Positions 8,020 to 16,700 of a stretch of DNA of 34,931 bases are shown here, one piece after another (positions within the stretch are counted from its first letter, which is position 1; every line of letters starts with the position of its first letter). The translations under genes were made by a program, and so were the position numbers. The notes below the pieces were generated by a model that made no database searches, had not been told where the DNA came from, and saw only the letters and a list, made by a program, of their open reading frames with translations. Origin of the DNA: Acidisoma silvae. GTDB taxonomy: Bacteria > Pseudomonadota > Alphaproteobacteria > Acetobacterales > Acetobacteraceae. Location of the stretch: NCBI RefSeq assembly GCF_020618775.1, contig NZ_JAESVB010000028.1, forward strand, positions 1-34,931, written 5' to 3'.

Positions 8020-8432
8020 CCTCCATCCCGTTCACCGATCCGCGGATGAACCGAGCCTACAGCGATTGGTTCGACAAGCTGGACGAGGAGCACCAAGAGC
8101 AAATCACAATGGCGTTGCACGTCTTGATCGAAGCGCAGACCGCGGCTGAGGCTGCCAGGGCTGCTGCCGCGCCACCTGTATGGTTGGACATGCTCCACGG
8201 CCGTACACCGGCTCAGAAGGACTGTGCTAGGGCTATCCGCGCCTTGCCGGTCTGGGTGTGGCCGGAAGCCAAGACATCCGTTCACCGTGTCCTACGCCGC
8301 AGGATATCAGCGGATCAACTCGTGCCGATCTTGGCCGGGGCGACCGGGCTGGCCTTCAGCGATATCGCGCCGCTGGTCGCAGCCGTCCGGGTTCTCGATC
8401 CCATGGGCGCCCAGGGAGCAAGACCGTCATGA
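8016..8432 (+). CDS. Orphan operon gene 6
   Basis: A 138-residue protein, started at 8016 by ATGA overlap with gene 5. It is mostly helical. An Ala-rich helix (AEAARAAAAPPVWLDML) is followed by a basic stretch (HRVLRRRISADQL). The C-terminus (GLAFSDIAPLVAAVRVLD) is hydrophobic but not a membrane segment. No family recognised. Confidence 0.7.
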   Translation: MTSIPFTDPRMNRAYSDWFDKLDEEHQEQITMALHVLIEAQTAAEAARAAAAPPVWLDMLHGRTPAQKDCARAIRALPVWVWPEAKTSVHRVLRRRISADQLVPILAGATGLAFSDIAPLVAAVRVLDPMGAQGARPS

Positions 8433-8683
8433 CCATCTGCTTCATCGATACCATGGCGCCGGCTAGCCCTGCTCAGCATCAAGCCTGGCAGGCGTTCCTC
8501 GATCTGCCGCGGGATCATCAGCGTGCCGCGAAGATAATGTTTCGTCGGGCATGCAGCGGTGCGCGGCCGGTCGACAACCTGATGAGCTTACTGCGGGCCA
8601 CCAGGATCACCGACGATGACGCCATGGTCCGCATGGGGGCGGCACTTACAGCGTTGGCGCAGGAAAGGTCATTCGAGGGTTAG
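8429..8683 (+). CDS. Orphan operon gene 7
   Basis: An 84-residue protein and the last gene of the operon, again starting within the previous stop (ATGA). It is helical and basic in the middle (RDHQRAAKIMFRRACSGARP), with a compact C-terminal helix. Too short to classify. A short GC stem with a T-run follows 15 bases after the stop. Confidence 0.7.
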   Translation: MTICFIDTMAPASPAQHQAWQAFLDLPRDHQRAAKIMFRRACSGARPVDNLMSLLRATRITDDDAMVRMGAALTALAQERSFEG

Positions 8684-8697
8684 CCTCAACGGATTAT

Positions 8698-8718
8698 TGC
8701 GGGGCGCGCCGCAGTTTT
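8698..8718 (+). terminator. Probable intrinsic terminator of the orphan operon
   Basis: Stem TGCGG (8698-8702) / CCGCA (8709-8713) with loop GGCGCG, followed by GTTTT. The stem is short, so termination may be partial. Confidence 0.45.
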
Positions 8719-9294
8719 GCACGATGAATACCGTCGCAGTCAGTGAAGCCCTTCGCGGAGGGCTCGGCGATCTCTGCTGGCTGAGAGTGTGCGAATGCTA
8801 GGAGGGGCGCCTGAGGCTTCTTGACCGAGGGCCGGGCGTCCCGACGCTCACCGCCCAATTCCTCCGTTCCTGGGTATGAGTTGCAATTAAGATTCTGATT
8901 GGCTAACGCGTGCTGGTCGCGGCGGCGCCACTGACTATCGTAAGTCGCCGGCCGGCTGGTCGCTCGGCACGGGAACTCCATGTAGCAGCTGCAGTTTCCC
9001 GTCCGCGACATTTCACGCCAATCCGGGTTCACGCGATGTCGTGTTCTTTTTATGCTCACGTTTATGACCGGGCGTGCCCTTCCCACGATTGCTGATCTTG
9101 CCGTAGCTCTGAGGGGCCTGCCGCGAAGCGGCGCGATCTGGTGATGTCCAGCCTGCTCTCCGACTTTGCCGAGTTCGACTTCGACGTGACGTGTTCCGTC
9201 CGCCGAAGCGAGACGACCTTCCCGATGTCTGACCTTGGTAGCCGTCGGGTGGGTTTTGCTTTCGAGCGGACAGTGTGGCATTGCCTGGCAACGC
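8719..9294. other. Gap upstream of the tRNA pair with no convincing gene
   Basis: Open frames exist on both strands here, the longest on the minus strand. They have Arg/Pro/Ser-heavy, low-information sequence, no Shine-Dalgarno and no recognisable motif. The stretch holds one copy of a diverged repeat (8921-8973), whose partner is at 9904-9947. I see no clear tRNA promoter. Confidence 0.5.
8921..8973. repeat. Diverged repeat, copy A, left of the tRNA pair
   Basis: GGCGGCGCC, then ATCGTAAGT, GCCGGCC, and GTCGCTCGGC followed by CGGG occur here in the same order as in copy B at 9904-9947. The spacers differ in length (6 extra bases before ATCG, 4 after GCCGGCC). The pair flanks the tRNA genes and one small ORF. 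Confidence 0.55.
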
Positions 9295-9367
9295 GGGCAC
9301 GTAGCTCAACGGTTAGAGCGGGCCGCTGATATCCGCTTGGTTGCGGGTTCGCTTCCTGCCGTGGCCA
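9295..9367 (+). tRNA. tRNA-Ile-like (anticodon GAT), degenerate
   Basis: 73 bases that fold as a cloverleaf. The acceptor GGGCACG pairs with CGTGGCC except for one G-G. The D-arm is GCTC/GAGC. The anticodon loop CTGATAT carries GAT at 9328-9330. The T-arm GCGGG/CCTGC has loop TTCGCTT, and the discriminator is A. Departures from normal are a C-C mismatch in the anticodon stem, loop position 38 T, and T-loop position 58 C where A is almost universal. CCA is not encoded. It may be a decaying or specialised mobile-element tRNA. Confidence 0.7.
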
Positions 9368-9370
9368 TGT

Positions 9371-9447
<77 letters not shown>

Positions 9448-9599
9448 AGCGCTCTAACGCAGAAAGCCCCTGCCGCCGCGAGGGCTATGCAGCAGCGAAA
9501 GCGACGTGCAAAGTGGTTCAATCAAACGAACTAGCACCAAAGTATTGCTCTCTTACGTCTTTGGCGTAGATTGGACTCACGAAATCGCGAGTGATCCTG

Positions 9600-9833
9600 A
9601 TGCTGAGAAAGCTTCAAGAACCTAAGCCTACGCCAGAAATCTTAGCGGCCCAGTGCGAGGTCGCAGAAGCTACCGAGAAACTAATTCTTCTGCGGGCATC
9701 AGCCCGACAGCTCTTCTTAGAGGGCTCAATGCATCGCGATCAGGCGCTGGAGCGGATCATGGAGTGGGACGCGATGCTCGAAAGGGCATTGGCGAGGTTG
9801 CAGGATTTGGAGCGAGATAGGGTGCGTCCCTAA
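9600..9833 (+). CDS. Small helical orphan protein
   Basis: A 77-residue protein of regular charged helices (ILAAQCEVAEATEKLILLRAS; ERALARLQDLERDR), likely a coiled-coil hairpin. The ATG at 9600 is preferred over a GTG at 9591. The Shine-Dalgarno is weak (GAGTGATC). It lies downstream of the tRNA pair and inside the two diverged repeats. Function unknown. Confidence 0.55.
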   Translation: MLRKLQEPKPTPEILAAQCEVAEATEKLILLRASARQLFLEGSMHRDQALERIMEWDAMLERALARLQDLERDRVRP

Positions 9834-10433
9834 GGGGACACTTCATTAACAACTCAGCCCCCAAGGGTTTCTCCATGGCCGTGATGCCATTCTGTGTTGC
9901 CCTGCGGCGGTGCCATCGTAAGTTGCCGGCCCGTCGCTCGGCGCGGGGGCAAACAACTTGTACTGTTCGTGGCACTTGCTTGCTGTCCATTTGGCCCGTC
10001 ACTAGCCGGACTGTTTGATGCGCCATTGCCTGACCCAATGGCCGCCTGAGCCATAATGGCCGCTTCGGCTCTCAATTAAATTGGGACGGCAACTTCTAAG
10101 ACGCCCGAGCCCGGCCGAGATTCCCGGCGCAAGAGCGCCCAAATCATCGAAGTCATTCCATTCGCCACTCAAGAAACGAAATGCAAATTTTTGCATCAGG
10201 CTAATTTTAGACAACGTATCCAAATTTTTCCTCGACTTTGATTGAACTTCTGACAACCGCAGATGCTCAGCGTCGCTGGCCGCCGCTGTTACGGTGAGGG
10301 ATTAGCTAAGCATAGACATCCGCATCATGGTATCTTGACCAAAGATGCTAGGATAATTGCCAACCTCTGCCGGGTAATCTGCACAAATGTAGGCACCACA
10401 GCAAAACGTGATTGCTGCGGTGCGGCAAAATGG
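9834..10433. other. Gap with no convincing gene
   Basis: This holds copy B of the diverged repeat (9904-9947). Nothing else in it supports a coding call: the open frames are short, start without a Shine-Dalgarno and show no motif. It ends at the promoter of the candidate small RNA. Confidence 0.5.
9904..9947. repeat. Diverged repeat, copy B, right of the tRNA pair
   Basis: GCGGCGGTGCC, ATCGTAAGT, GCCGGCC, GTCGCTCGGC and CGGG in the same order as copy A at 8921-8973, with shorter spacers. Spacing between copies is about 980 bases. Confidence 0.55.
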
Positions 10434-10463
10434 TTGCACAGTGGGAGTTGGGAAGCCTAGTTT
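10434..10463 (+). promoter_or_regulatory. Candidate promoter of the small RNA
   Basis: TTGCAC (10434-10439), 18 bases, TAGTTT (10458-10463). A start about seven bases later would open the RNA at its 5' stem. The match is moderate only. Confidence 0.4.
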
Positions 10464-10469
10464 CGTGTT

Positions 10470-10557
10470 CAGCAGCGACGGCGGTCCCTGATCGTGTTGC
10501 TGCTATCTTGGACGTTTCCTCCCTAAACTTGGCGGTGCTTCGGCACCGCCTTTTTTT
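10470..10557 (+). ncRNA. Candidate small regulatory RNA with anti-Shine-Dalgarno stretch
   Basis: About 88 bases. A 5' stem pairs AGCAGC (10471-10476) with GCTGCT (10499-10504). An open stretch contains TTTCCTCCC (10515-10523), complementary to ribosome-binding sites. The 3' end is a textbook terminator. This order resembles the alphaproteobacterial small RNAs that use CCUCC motifs. The gene starting at 10831 has AAAGGAGG as its ribosome site and is the nearest possible target. RNA expression has not been shown. Confidence 0.5.
10531..10557 (+). terminator. Strong intrinsic terminator
   Basis: Stem GGCGGTGC / GCACCGCC, tetraloop TTCG, then seven T. There is no T-run on the other strand, so it ends a rightward transcript. 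No good coding gene lies just upstream, which is the main reason to propose a small RNA here. Confidence 0.9.
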
Positions 10558-10830
10558 GCTCAGGGCAGAATTCCTAAAGCACGCTGGCGCTTTGTAGCCA
10601 ACTCAAAATCGCGTCATCTAATCCATACACCTGCATGAAATGTTTCAATATTTTCAGGATTTTTTGAAATGCCCACTTGGCACCACGGCGCTTTGGGGCG
10701 GTAGTGAGCTTTGCCGTCTGACCATTTTCGTCACCCAGCTTTGCTTTGCCATACGAGCGGTTATTCCAAAGTGCCGATCGACAAAAAATATCAAGGATTG
10801 ATAAATTCGATCTCACCAAAGGAGGAGATC

Positions 10831-11016
10831 ATGCCTAAGCTGGCGATGCGAATTTCCCCAGAGCATGTCCCCGAATTGGAGGCACTTCTGGGCGAAAATG
10901 AAGAACTCCGCAGGGAGGTGGCAGAATTGAAGGCACAAATCGCCGCGATTCATGCTGGCGTGAAAGCCGTGTTGGATGCAGTCGGCGTTCCCGATATCGA
11001 GCCAAAGATGAATTAG
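10831..11016 (+). CDS. Small leucine-zipper-like coiled-coil protein
   Basis: A 61-residue protein. The start at 10831 is fixed by AAAGGAGGAG seven bases before. After MPKLAMRISPEHV a heptad-like helix runs ELEALLGENEELRREVAEL and on to about residue 50. It probably dimerises. No DNA-binding basic region precedes the zipper. Its ribosome site is complementary to the anti-Shine-Dalgarno stretch of the RNA just upstream. Function unknown. Confidence 0.7.
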   Translation: MPKLAMRISPEHVPELEALLGENEELRREVAELKAQIAAIHAGVKAVLDAVGVPDIEPKMN

Positions 11017-11272
11017 GTCTGCTCGTCGCTTGCCTCGACCAGAACTCTCACGAGTTAGCTTCAACGGTACAGCCGGGACGCACCGCCTCGGTAACCGGCG
11101 GCTGGGGGCTTACTTTTGCCCAGTGCAAAAACCCTCCTCTTTACGGAGACGGGTGATAGTATTTTTGACTGCTGCAGCGTTCGCCACCAGCTATGAAAGT
11201 CGGATGGTTCGGACCCAATAACGGTCACGGGGCTATCGGATGAATTGCTAACCATCCCCCTCCGCGCGGCGC

Positions 11273-11425
11273 TCAAACGTAATCGAGCAGCAGAAACACG
11301 ATCAGGATAAGGACGATCGCCCCAATTCCTGAGCCGTAATACGGCCCAGTCCAGCCTCCGCGCCCGTAGCCATAGCCGCCACCTGCCAGGAGCAGGATGA
11401 CGATCACGATCAGCAATAGGGTCAT
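11273..11425 (-). CDS. 50-residue glycine-rich membrane peptide (DUF3309-like)
   Basis: The peptide reads MTLLLIVIVILLLAGGGYGY, then GRGGWTGPYYGSGIG, then a second hydrophobic run ending LLLDYV. Two membrane segments are joined by a Gly/Tyr/Trp loop, the layout of DUF3309-like peptides widespread in alphaproteobacteria. AGGAG lies nine bases before the ATG. Those peptides are often linked to stress responses, from general knowledge; I found no clear EcfG-type promoter here. It lies upstream of nothing on its strand and stands alone. Confidence 0.75.
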   Translation of the reverse strand: MTLLLIVIVILLLAGGGYGYGRGGWTGPYYGSGIGAIVLILIVFLLLDYV

Positions 11426-11676
11426 GGTTTGGGTCTCCTGGCTGGTAAATGGGAGCCCTCAACGCTCCGGCTAGACCGCAGCACTCAAAATGAGCAACCT
11501 GTTGGGTCGGTGATCATTCGAACCAATAACCTCGTCCCCCCCATTACTCCGGGAAAAAGAATCACAAATTCCAAAATTCGGTCGATTTGGTGAATCACCC
11601 AACAGCAAGATCGGCCGAAGTGAGCCGCTGTCTGAAGTCGCTCATCGTTTGTGGTTGCTCCGGAGAGGATTAGTGC

Positions 11677-12054
11677 TTAGTCGCGATAAGGGAGCAGAAG
11701 CCCCTTCATCTTGGCCAGCAATTCCTCAGTGACAAAGGGTTTGGAATGCCACACCCATTTGTGCCGGTCAGTCGGGCCGCTGTCAGCCCCGTAGCCACTC
11801 AGGAAGATGAACGGCACCGCTCTTGTGTCCAGCATGTCAGCGATTGGGTAAGCGTTGCCGTCCTTCAGGCTGAGGTCAAGAATGGCGATATCGATCTTGT
11901 TTGAGCGCACTGCGGCTGCCGTCTCGGCCACGGTCGCGAAAGGCCCTATGACCTCACCGCCAGCGTCTTGGATCAGATCCTCAATCAGCAAAGCCAACAC
12001 GGGCTCATCTTCTGCGATGAGCACATGGTAACCAGCGAGCAAACCATCAGCCAT
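11677..12054 (-). CDS. Single-domain response regulator (CheY/Sdr-like receiver)
   Basis: A 125-residue receiver domain with no output domain. The acidic pocket is E15/D16/E17 (LIAEDEP), phospho-acceptor D60 (IAILDLSLKDG), switch residue S86 (FIFLSGYG) and K105 (HSKPF). The F-x-x-x-x-L helix 5 layout and the FLSGYG turn resemble alphaproteobacterial stress-type single-domain regulators. No partner kinase is in the window, so phosphate must come from the host. It may tie the element to host stress signalling; that part is inference. Confidence 0.9.
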   Translation of the reverse strand: MADGLLAGYHVLIAEDEPVLALLIEDLIQDAGGEVIGPFATVAETAAAVRSNKIDIAILDLSLKDGNAYPIADMLDTRAVPFIFLSGYGADSGPTDRHKWVWHSKPFVTEELLAKMKGLLLPYRD

Positions 12055-12247
12055 AGTTACAGACAGCCCTTCCCGACGCCGGACATTCCGGTCATCGGAT
12101 ATTTAGGCGCACCGGTCTCTAGGGCAACCTCAGCCGGCTCCACATTTCCAGCAGGAGGCATGCTTAGGCAAACATTGAGATAAGAGCCGCGGCGTAGTCA
12201 GCGGCAAGAAATGGTGACGCCGATGCATGCCCACCGGCCGAGCCCCT

Positions 12248-12472
12248 TTAGACAGCCCGGTCGACCAGTTCCTCGGCTGGGATGACGATCGCCATCTCGT
12301 GTATGGCCATGATGATCGCTTCGACCTCTGCCGAGACCACGCGGGGCGTTTCATCCGCTGGCCGGATCCAGCCTGGGGGCAGAGCGCCTTCCAGGGCATT
12401 GCGGATCAGGCCCAGCACCTCCCAAACCTCGTCAGGGGATTTGTCGGGTTCGCCGTCGGTAACACTGGTCAT
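12248..12472 (-). CDS. Small acidic orphan protein
   Basis: A 74-residue protein. The start at 12472 is preferred to an upstream in-frame one because a GGAG precedes it and the upstream 24 residues are Arg/Ser-rich. It has DEVWEVLGLIRNALEGALPPGW, then EVEAIIMAIHEMAIVIPAEEL. Strongly acidic and helical, possibly regulatory or an anti-protein. Not recognised. Confidence 0.6.
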   Translation of the reverse strand: MTSVTDGEPDKSPDEVWEVLGLIRNALEGALPPGWIRPADETPRVVSAEVEAIIMAIHEMAIVIPAEELVDRAV

Positions 12473-12623
12473 GGCCGGTCTCCGCTGTGGGAGGCCATGA
12501 CTTGGCGATGCTGAACGCGGATTGATAGAGCGCTGGCCACGCACTCTTTCGGCAACGAAGGGGCGTCACCGTGCGAAGGCAGCGCGTCCAAACCCCGAAT
12601 GTTGCTGCACTAATCGGCAGTAA

Positions 12624-12962
12624 ATGGTACGATTCGGCATGACCCAGTTCACTGTTTTAACAGAGAGAAAACAGGGAAACCTGCGCCCCTTTCGGCCGGG
12701 GCAGTCGGGGAACCCACGAGGGCGCCCGAAGGGTTCGCGGCATAAGCTATCGGAGGCGTTTGTCGCGGCCGTGCTGGCCGATTTCAACCAGCATGGCGCG
12801 GCGGTAATCGAGCAGGTCAGGTCGGAGGATCCGGTGGCATATCTGCGCCTGATCGCGTCGCTCGTGCCGAAGGAATTCGATCTCGGCGGTGAGGTCAGTT
12901 TGCGCATTCGCGCGGCCGATCTGAGTGATGATGAGCTCGCTGCTATTGTCGCGGCGGGGTAG
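12624..12962 (+). CDS. DUF5681-like, terminase-associated protein
   Basis: A 112-residue protein. The hallmark FRPGQSGNPRGRPKGSRHKL (about residues 23-42) matches the basic Gly-Asn-Pro/Gly-Arg-Pro-Lys-Gly signature of the DUF5681 family. After it comes a helical domain EAFVAAVLADFNQHGAAV with DPVAYLRLIASLVPKEF. DUF5681 proteins often sit beside phage terminase genes and resemble small terminase subunits, from general knowledge. The start may also be the ATG at 12639; neither has a clear ribosome site. It precedes another terminase-like gene on the same strand, with no large subunit. Confidence 0.8.
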   Translation: MVRFGMTQFTVLTERKQGNLRPFRPGQSGNPRGRPKGSRHKLSEAFVAAVLADFNQHGAAVIEQVRSEDPVAYLRLIASLVPKEFDLGGEVSLRIRAADLSDDELAAIVAAG

Positions 12963-13255
12963 CCAGAGACACGTTTGGCATCGGCTCCTCTCGGACGAAG
13001 GGCAAGAACCGACGCTCTTCAGGCGTGTGCCGTCTCAATGTGAGCACTGAGCTTTGATATACGGCCGCCTGGGGGCTTCTGCGGTGGTGGGCGCTACCCC
13101 ACTAGCCGCTGAGGCGTGGGCGCCCTCGTGGGTTCCCTGCCGCTGCATTGTTGGCTGCCGCCATGGCCGGGTCGGCTGTGTCGACGGTCGCTGAGGACGG
13201 TGAGGACGAATAAATGCGCCACTACGCGCGATCATGCGAGCGCACGGGAGCTGAG

Positions 13256-13681
13256 ATGGACTTCTCCGAACTGCCCCCGCTCTGGGATGAACCGGCTCCA
13301 ATGGGCCACAACGGCGGTCCTCCGCTTGAAGAACCGCGTGGACGTGGCCGGCCAACGGTGATGACGCCAGAGATCCGGAACCGCATCCTGGACCTGCTGT
13401 TCGATGGGGTGCCGCTGCGAGTGATCTGCCGAACCCCAGGCATGCCGGGCCGGCGGGCGGTCTACAATCTGCGGGCTTCAGATGAGCGCTTCGACCGGGC
13501 GTTTCGTTGGGCGCAATATGAGGGCTATCTCGGCCTGACCCACGATGTCGTCCAAGAGGTCGAGAGAATGCTCGATGCCGGCCACCCGGTGAAAATCGTC
13601 CGGATGATCTTCAACTGGCGATGCCAGCAGCTCGCCCGGATGAACCCGTCGTTCTTCGGCGGGAAGGACATGAAGTTCTAG
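13256..13681 (+). CDS. Terminase small subunit-like / HTH protein
   Basis: A 141-residue protein. The start at 13256 has GGGAG five to six bases before it; an in-frame ATG at 13214 just after a TAA is an alternative. Near the N-terminus is MGHNGGPPLE, a motif common in alphaproteobacterial phage and island proteins. Then RGRPTVMTPEIRNRILDLLF and MPGRRAVYNLR give an HTH as in small terminases. The C-terminal half ends NWRCQQLARMNPSFFG. It is convergent with the primase-helicase gene. DNA recognition is likely; packaging is not proven. Confidence 0.7.
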   Translation: MDFSELPPLWDEPAPMGHNGGPPLEEPRGRGRPTVMTPEIRNRILDLLFDGVPLRVICRTPGMPGRRAVYNLRASDERFDRAFRWAQYEGYLGLTHDVVQEVERMLDAGHPVKIVRMIFNWRCQQLARMNPSFFGGKDMKF

Positions 13682-13724
13682 GCACCGCACACGTCGGACA
13701 CAGCAACACGCGCGTATTGCCCGA

Positions 13725-16700
13725 TCATAGGCGGTGTCCCTGAAAGGGCTGCAGGCGGGCAAGCTGCAGGATCGTCCCCATCGGCGTCGGCAGAAACGGC
13801 TCCTCGTGGCCCTGGACGGCTTTCCAGGCAGTTGGAGCCTCCTGCACAGTCTTTGGCGGCTTCCCGGGCCTGTAGACCCGCCAGAGGCCGCTGATGGGCA
13901 TAATCGCGGTCTCTTCATCGGTGATCGTCGGGAATATCCAGTCTGGTGGCACGCGCATGACGCGGCCGGCCGGAAGCATTTCAGGCTTCATGGTGGGCTC
14001 CAGTGATGGTGGGGATGGTGGATCAAGCTGCGGCTCAGGTTGCAGCGGCTCGATCTCGAACCAAGCCAGCGGCCCCAGCTTATTGGCCAGCCAGCTTTCG
14101 GGATCAGCGCAGGTAATGGGGTCGAAAAGGGCCTGAGCATGGTGGGCCCGTGCTCCCGCAAGCTGATAGGCGACAGATCGGCAGACTCCCCCATCGCTGT
14201 ATATAAAGGTATTATCTTTACAGGTTTGGGGGAGTCTGGATCTGGCGAAGGCGTGCTCTGCGGCCTTGTGGCTCGGCCAAAGTTCAGGGAATGAAGTCGC
14301 CGCATGCCTGGCGTTTCTGAGAATGATGCCGCCGGCCGCCATCATGAGATCCTGCGGGGTTGGGTCGAGATCAGTGAACGCGATGGTTTCGGCTACCGGC
14401 GTCGGCACCGGCACATCCGTCATCACAAGCACATCGAGAGGGTTCTCAACCGTGCGGTTAACGCCCCGGCCACGTCCGATGATCTGCAGCAGCTCGCCTT
14501 CGCAAATCTGCCAGCGGATGGCTTCAGCGATGATATCGGGATGCCGCTCAGCCTCGATGGCATCGGCTTGGCCGGCCAGGCGCTCGCGCACCGCGTCGCC
14601 GCGCTCATACCAGCCGCCGGCAAGCTTCTCGACGGCTGATCCCATCAGAGCTTCCGCCAAGCGATGGACAGCGCCCGGGCTTGGTGCAGTGCGCCCGACG
14701 ACGATCAGCGCGCGGATGCCATCCCTATCAGGCTGAGGACCCCATTCATCGCGGCCGGCGACAGCGTTGTGATGGGCGAGCTCGACATTGGCCGGCAGCG
14801 GCCCGAAACCGGGTAACGCTTCCTTCACACGCTTCTGCGCCACGATTAGAACGCGGCCAGGGGCGTACCGGCGCGCCTCGCGGCAGAGGATGGCGTGAAC
14901 CGTGCGAAGGTTCTTGCGGCGGCGCTTGGCGATATCCGGGCGGGCCTCTGCCTCGGCATCATCCATTGGCTCGATCATGCTCTTCGACAGGGCGCGGTCC
15001 ACGATTTGGCGGACATGTTGGTGCGGCGCTTCGGCCAGCAGCTCAGCGGTCAATTCGACCTGCGGCCAGTAGGGGCGCACCAGTTGCACGTCCATAGTGG
15101 CATCCAGCAGTAAAGTCGGCACCTGCCAGCCTTTGCGCACGTCACGGCGCCCTTTAATGTGCAGGACACGCGCCATGCGGCCGTCTTCGTCAGGCTCTGA
15201 GGCGAGCGCGAGCCAGCCGGAGACCTGCGGCCCACCATCGCGGAGCAGGGCCATGACGGCGCTCCAGATGCGGGCAATGCGCATGATCTGGGCATTGCCC
15301 TTCGCCGACCGGGCCCGCTCCTTACGCTCCTGCTCGGACAGGCCGGGGTGAAGGTCGGGGTCGATCAGCCGGCGCCATTCAAGCTTATGGGCTTCGCCAG
15401 CATTCGCATGGTCGAGATCACCGTGCATGGCCTCCCGCTGCAGCGGGCCATCCTCTTGGCCATGCAGGCAGTCGAGGAGTCGAGCGCGCAGGTAATGCAG
15501 CCTGTCCGTCTCAATTTTTAGCTGCACGCCTTCGGCGGTCAGAATGCGGTCGGGCTTGCGAAGATCATCGACGGCTATGCCGCTCGGCCGGCCGTTCGCG
15601 CCTTCCAGGCCGTCTGCCCAGCAGGATTCATCAACGATCAGTAGCGCCACCTCCCCAAGAGCCGTGGGCTTGGACAGGAACAGCAGGTCGTGCGGCACGA
15701 TCCATAGATCAGCCTTGGCTCGCCGTTGCTTCTGGTAACCGCATTCGGCGTAAAAAGGGCAGCAGACTGGATCTTTGCCCTTCTCCTTTTTCCGGCAAGC
15801 AGCCTGCTGGACATCGACGCCGGCCTCGCGCGCTGCGGCCACCGCCTCAAGGTTGCGGCACATCTTTGTCTTGAGCTTGTCGGCGATCGCAGGGTCTCGC
15901 GCGTCGGCATGGTCCGGATCCGGGGCGCTCATCCCACGCCAGACCTGGGCCGTCAGCCGGCTTCCGCGTTCGGCGGCAATGCTGTTGAATAGCTGCGCCT
16001 GCTCATCCGCCAGCTTATGCGTGGGCACGCTGAAGACGATGACCCGCTTATCCCCTGCCGTCCGCATGGCCTCGAGGCGACGGGCAGCATAACGATAGGC
16101 AGCCCGGGTTTTGCCGGCGCCAACATCAACGCGGATGGCGTGGACAGGGGGAAGTTCGTGCCGGCTTTCCTCGTCGCGCTCGTCCCAGCCCTTTGCGACC
16201 TCGAAGAAATCCGACACTGCGACATCGAGCGCTTGGCGCACCGCCGCGATCGGCTGGCGTCGATTGAGCACGCGGCCCGGATTGATGGTGCGCTCAATCC
16301 GATCCCGGACAGCAGCGGCGCCTGCTTCTTGGATGGCGTCGTTGAAGTCGCTTTTGTCGAAGCGACGGTTTTCCCAAGGAGAGGCAATCAGGATGGCGTG
16401 GCCGCCACGGGTCCAGTCAGCGACGGCGCGCCGAAGCGCGGCATCCGCCGGCGCATGGCGTCGATCGTCGTCACGGCAGATGACGAGAGGGCGCCCTGCC
16501 GGCGGCGTCAGCCTTCGGAAGCTGCCGAGGGCAATCCATGTCTCGTAACCGGTCGAAGCCCAGACGGAGAGCCCGGTCTCTGGACCTTCCGCCGCCAGGA
16601 CAGGCCCCTTCGTAACACCTGGCAATCTGACCACCGCGCCATCGCTGACGCCGTTGGTCTGTTTGACGGCTGGTAGCCTCCTGGCCTCCAGCTCGGCCTC

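Noticed and set aside
8694-9281. Minus-strand open frame of 195 codons left of the tRNA genes
   Set aside because: Arg/Pro/Ser-rich, no ribosome site, no motif, and it overlaps a repeat copy.
10574-10819. Minus-strand open frame of 81 codons
   Set aside because: It starts at TTG with no ribosome site, its upstream end collides with the strong start of the gene at 10831, and it has no ATG until near its end.
11110-11180. Terminator after the leucine-zipper gene
   Set aside because: The stem CTCC/GGAG is too weak and the T-run is too far from it.
11440-11560. EcfG-type stress promoter for the 50-residue peptide
   Set aside because: A CGTT is present upstream, but no GGAAC lies at the right distance.
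14266-14736. Plus-strand frames across the primase gene
   Set aside because: Shadows of the primase-helicase, which has consistent motifs on the minus strand.
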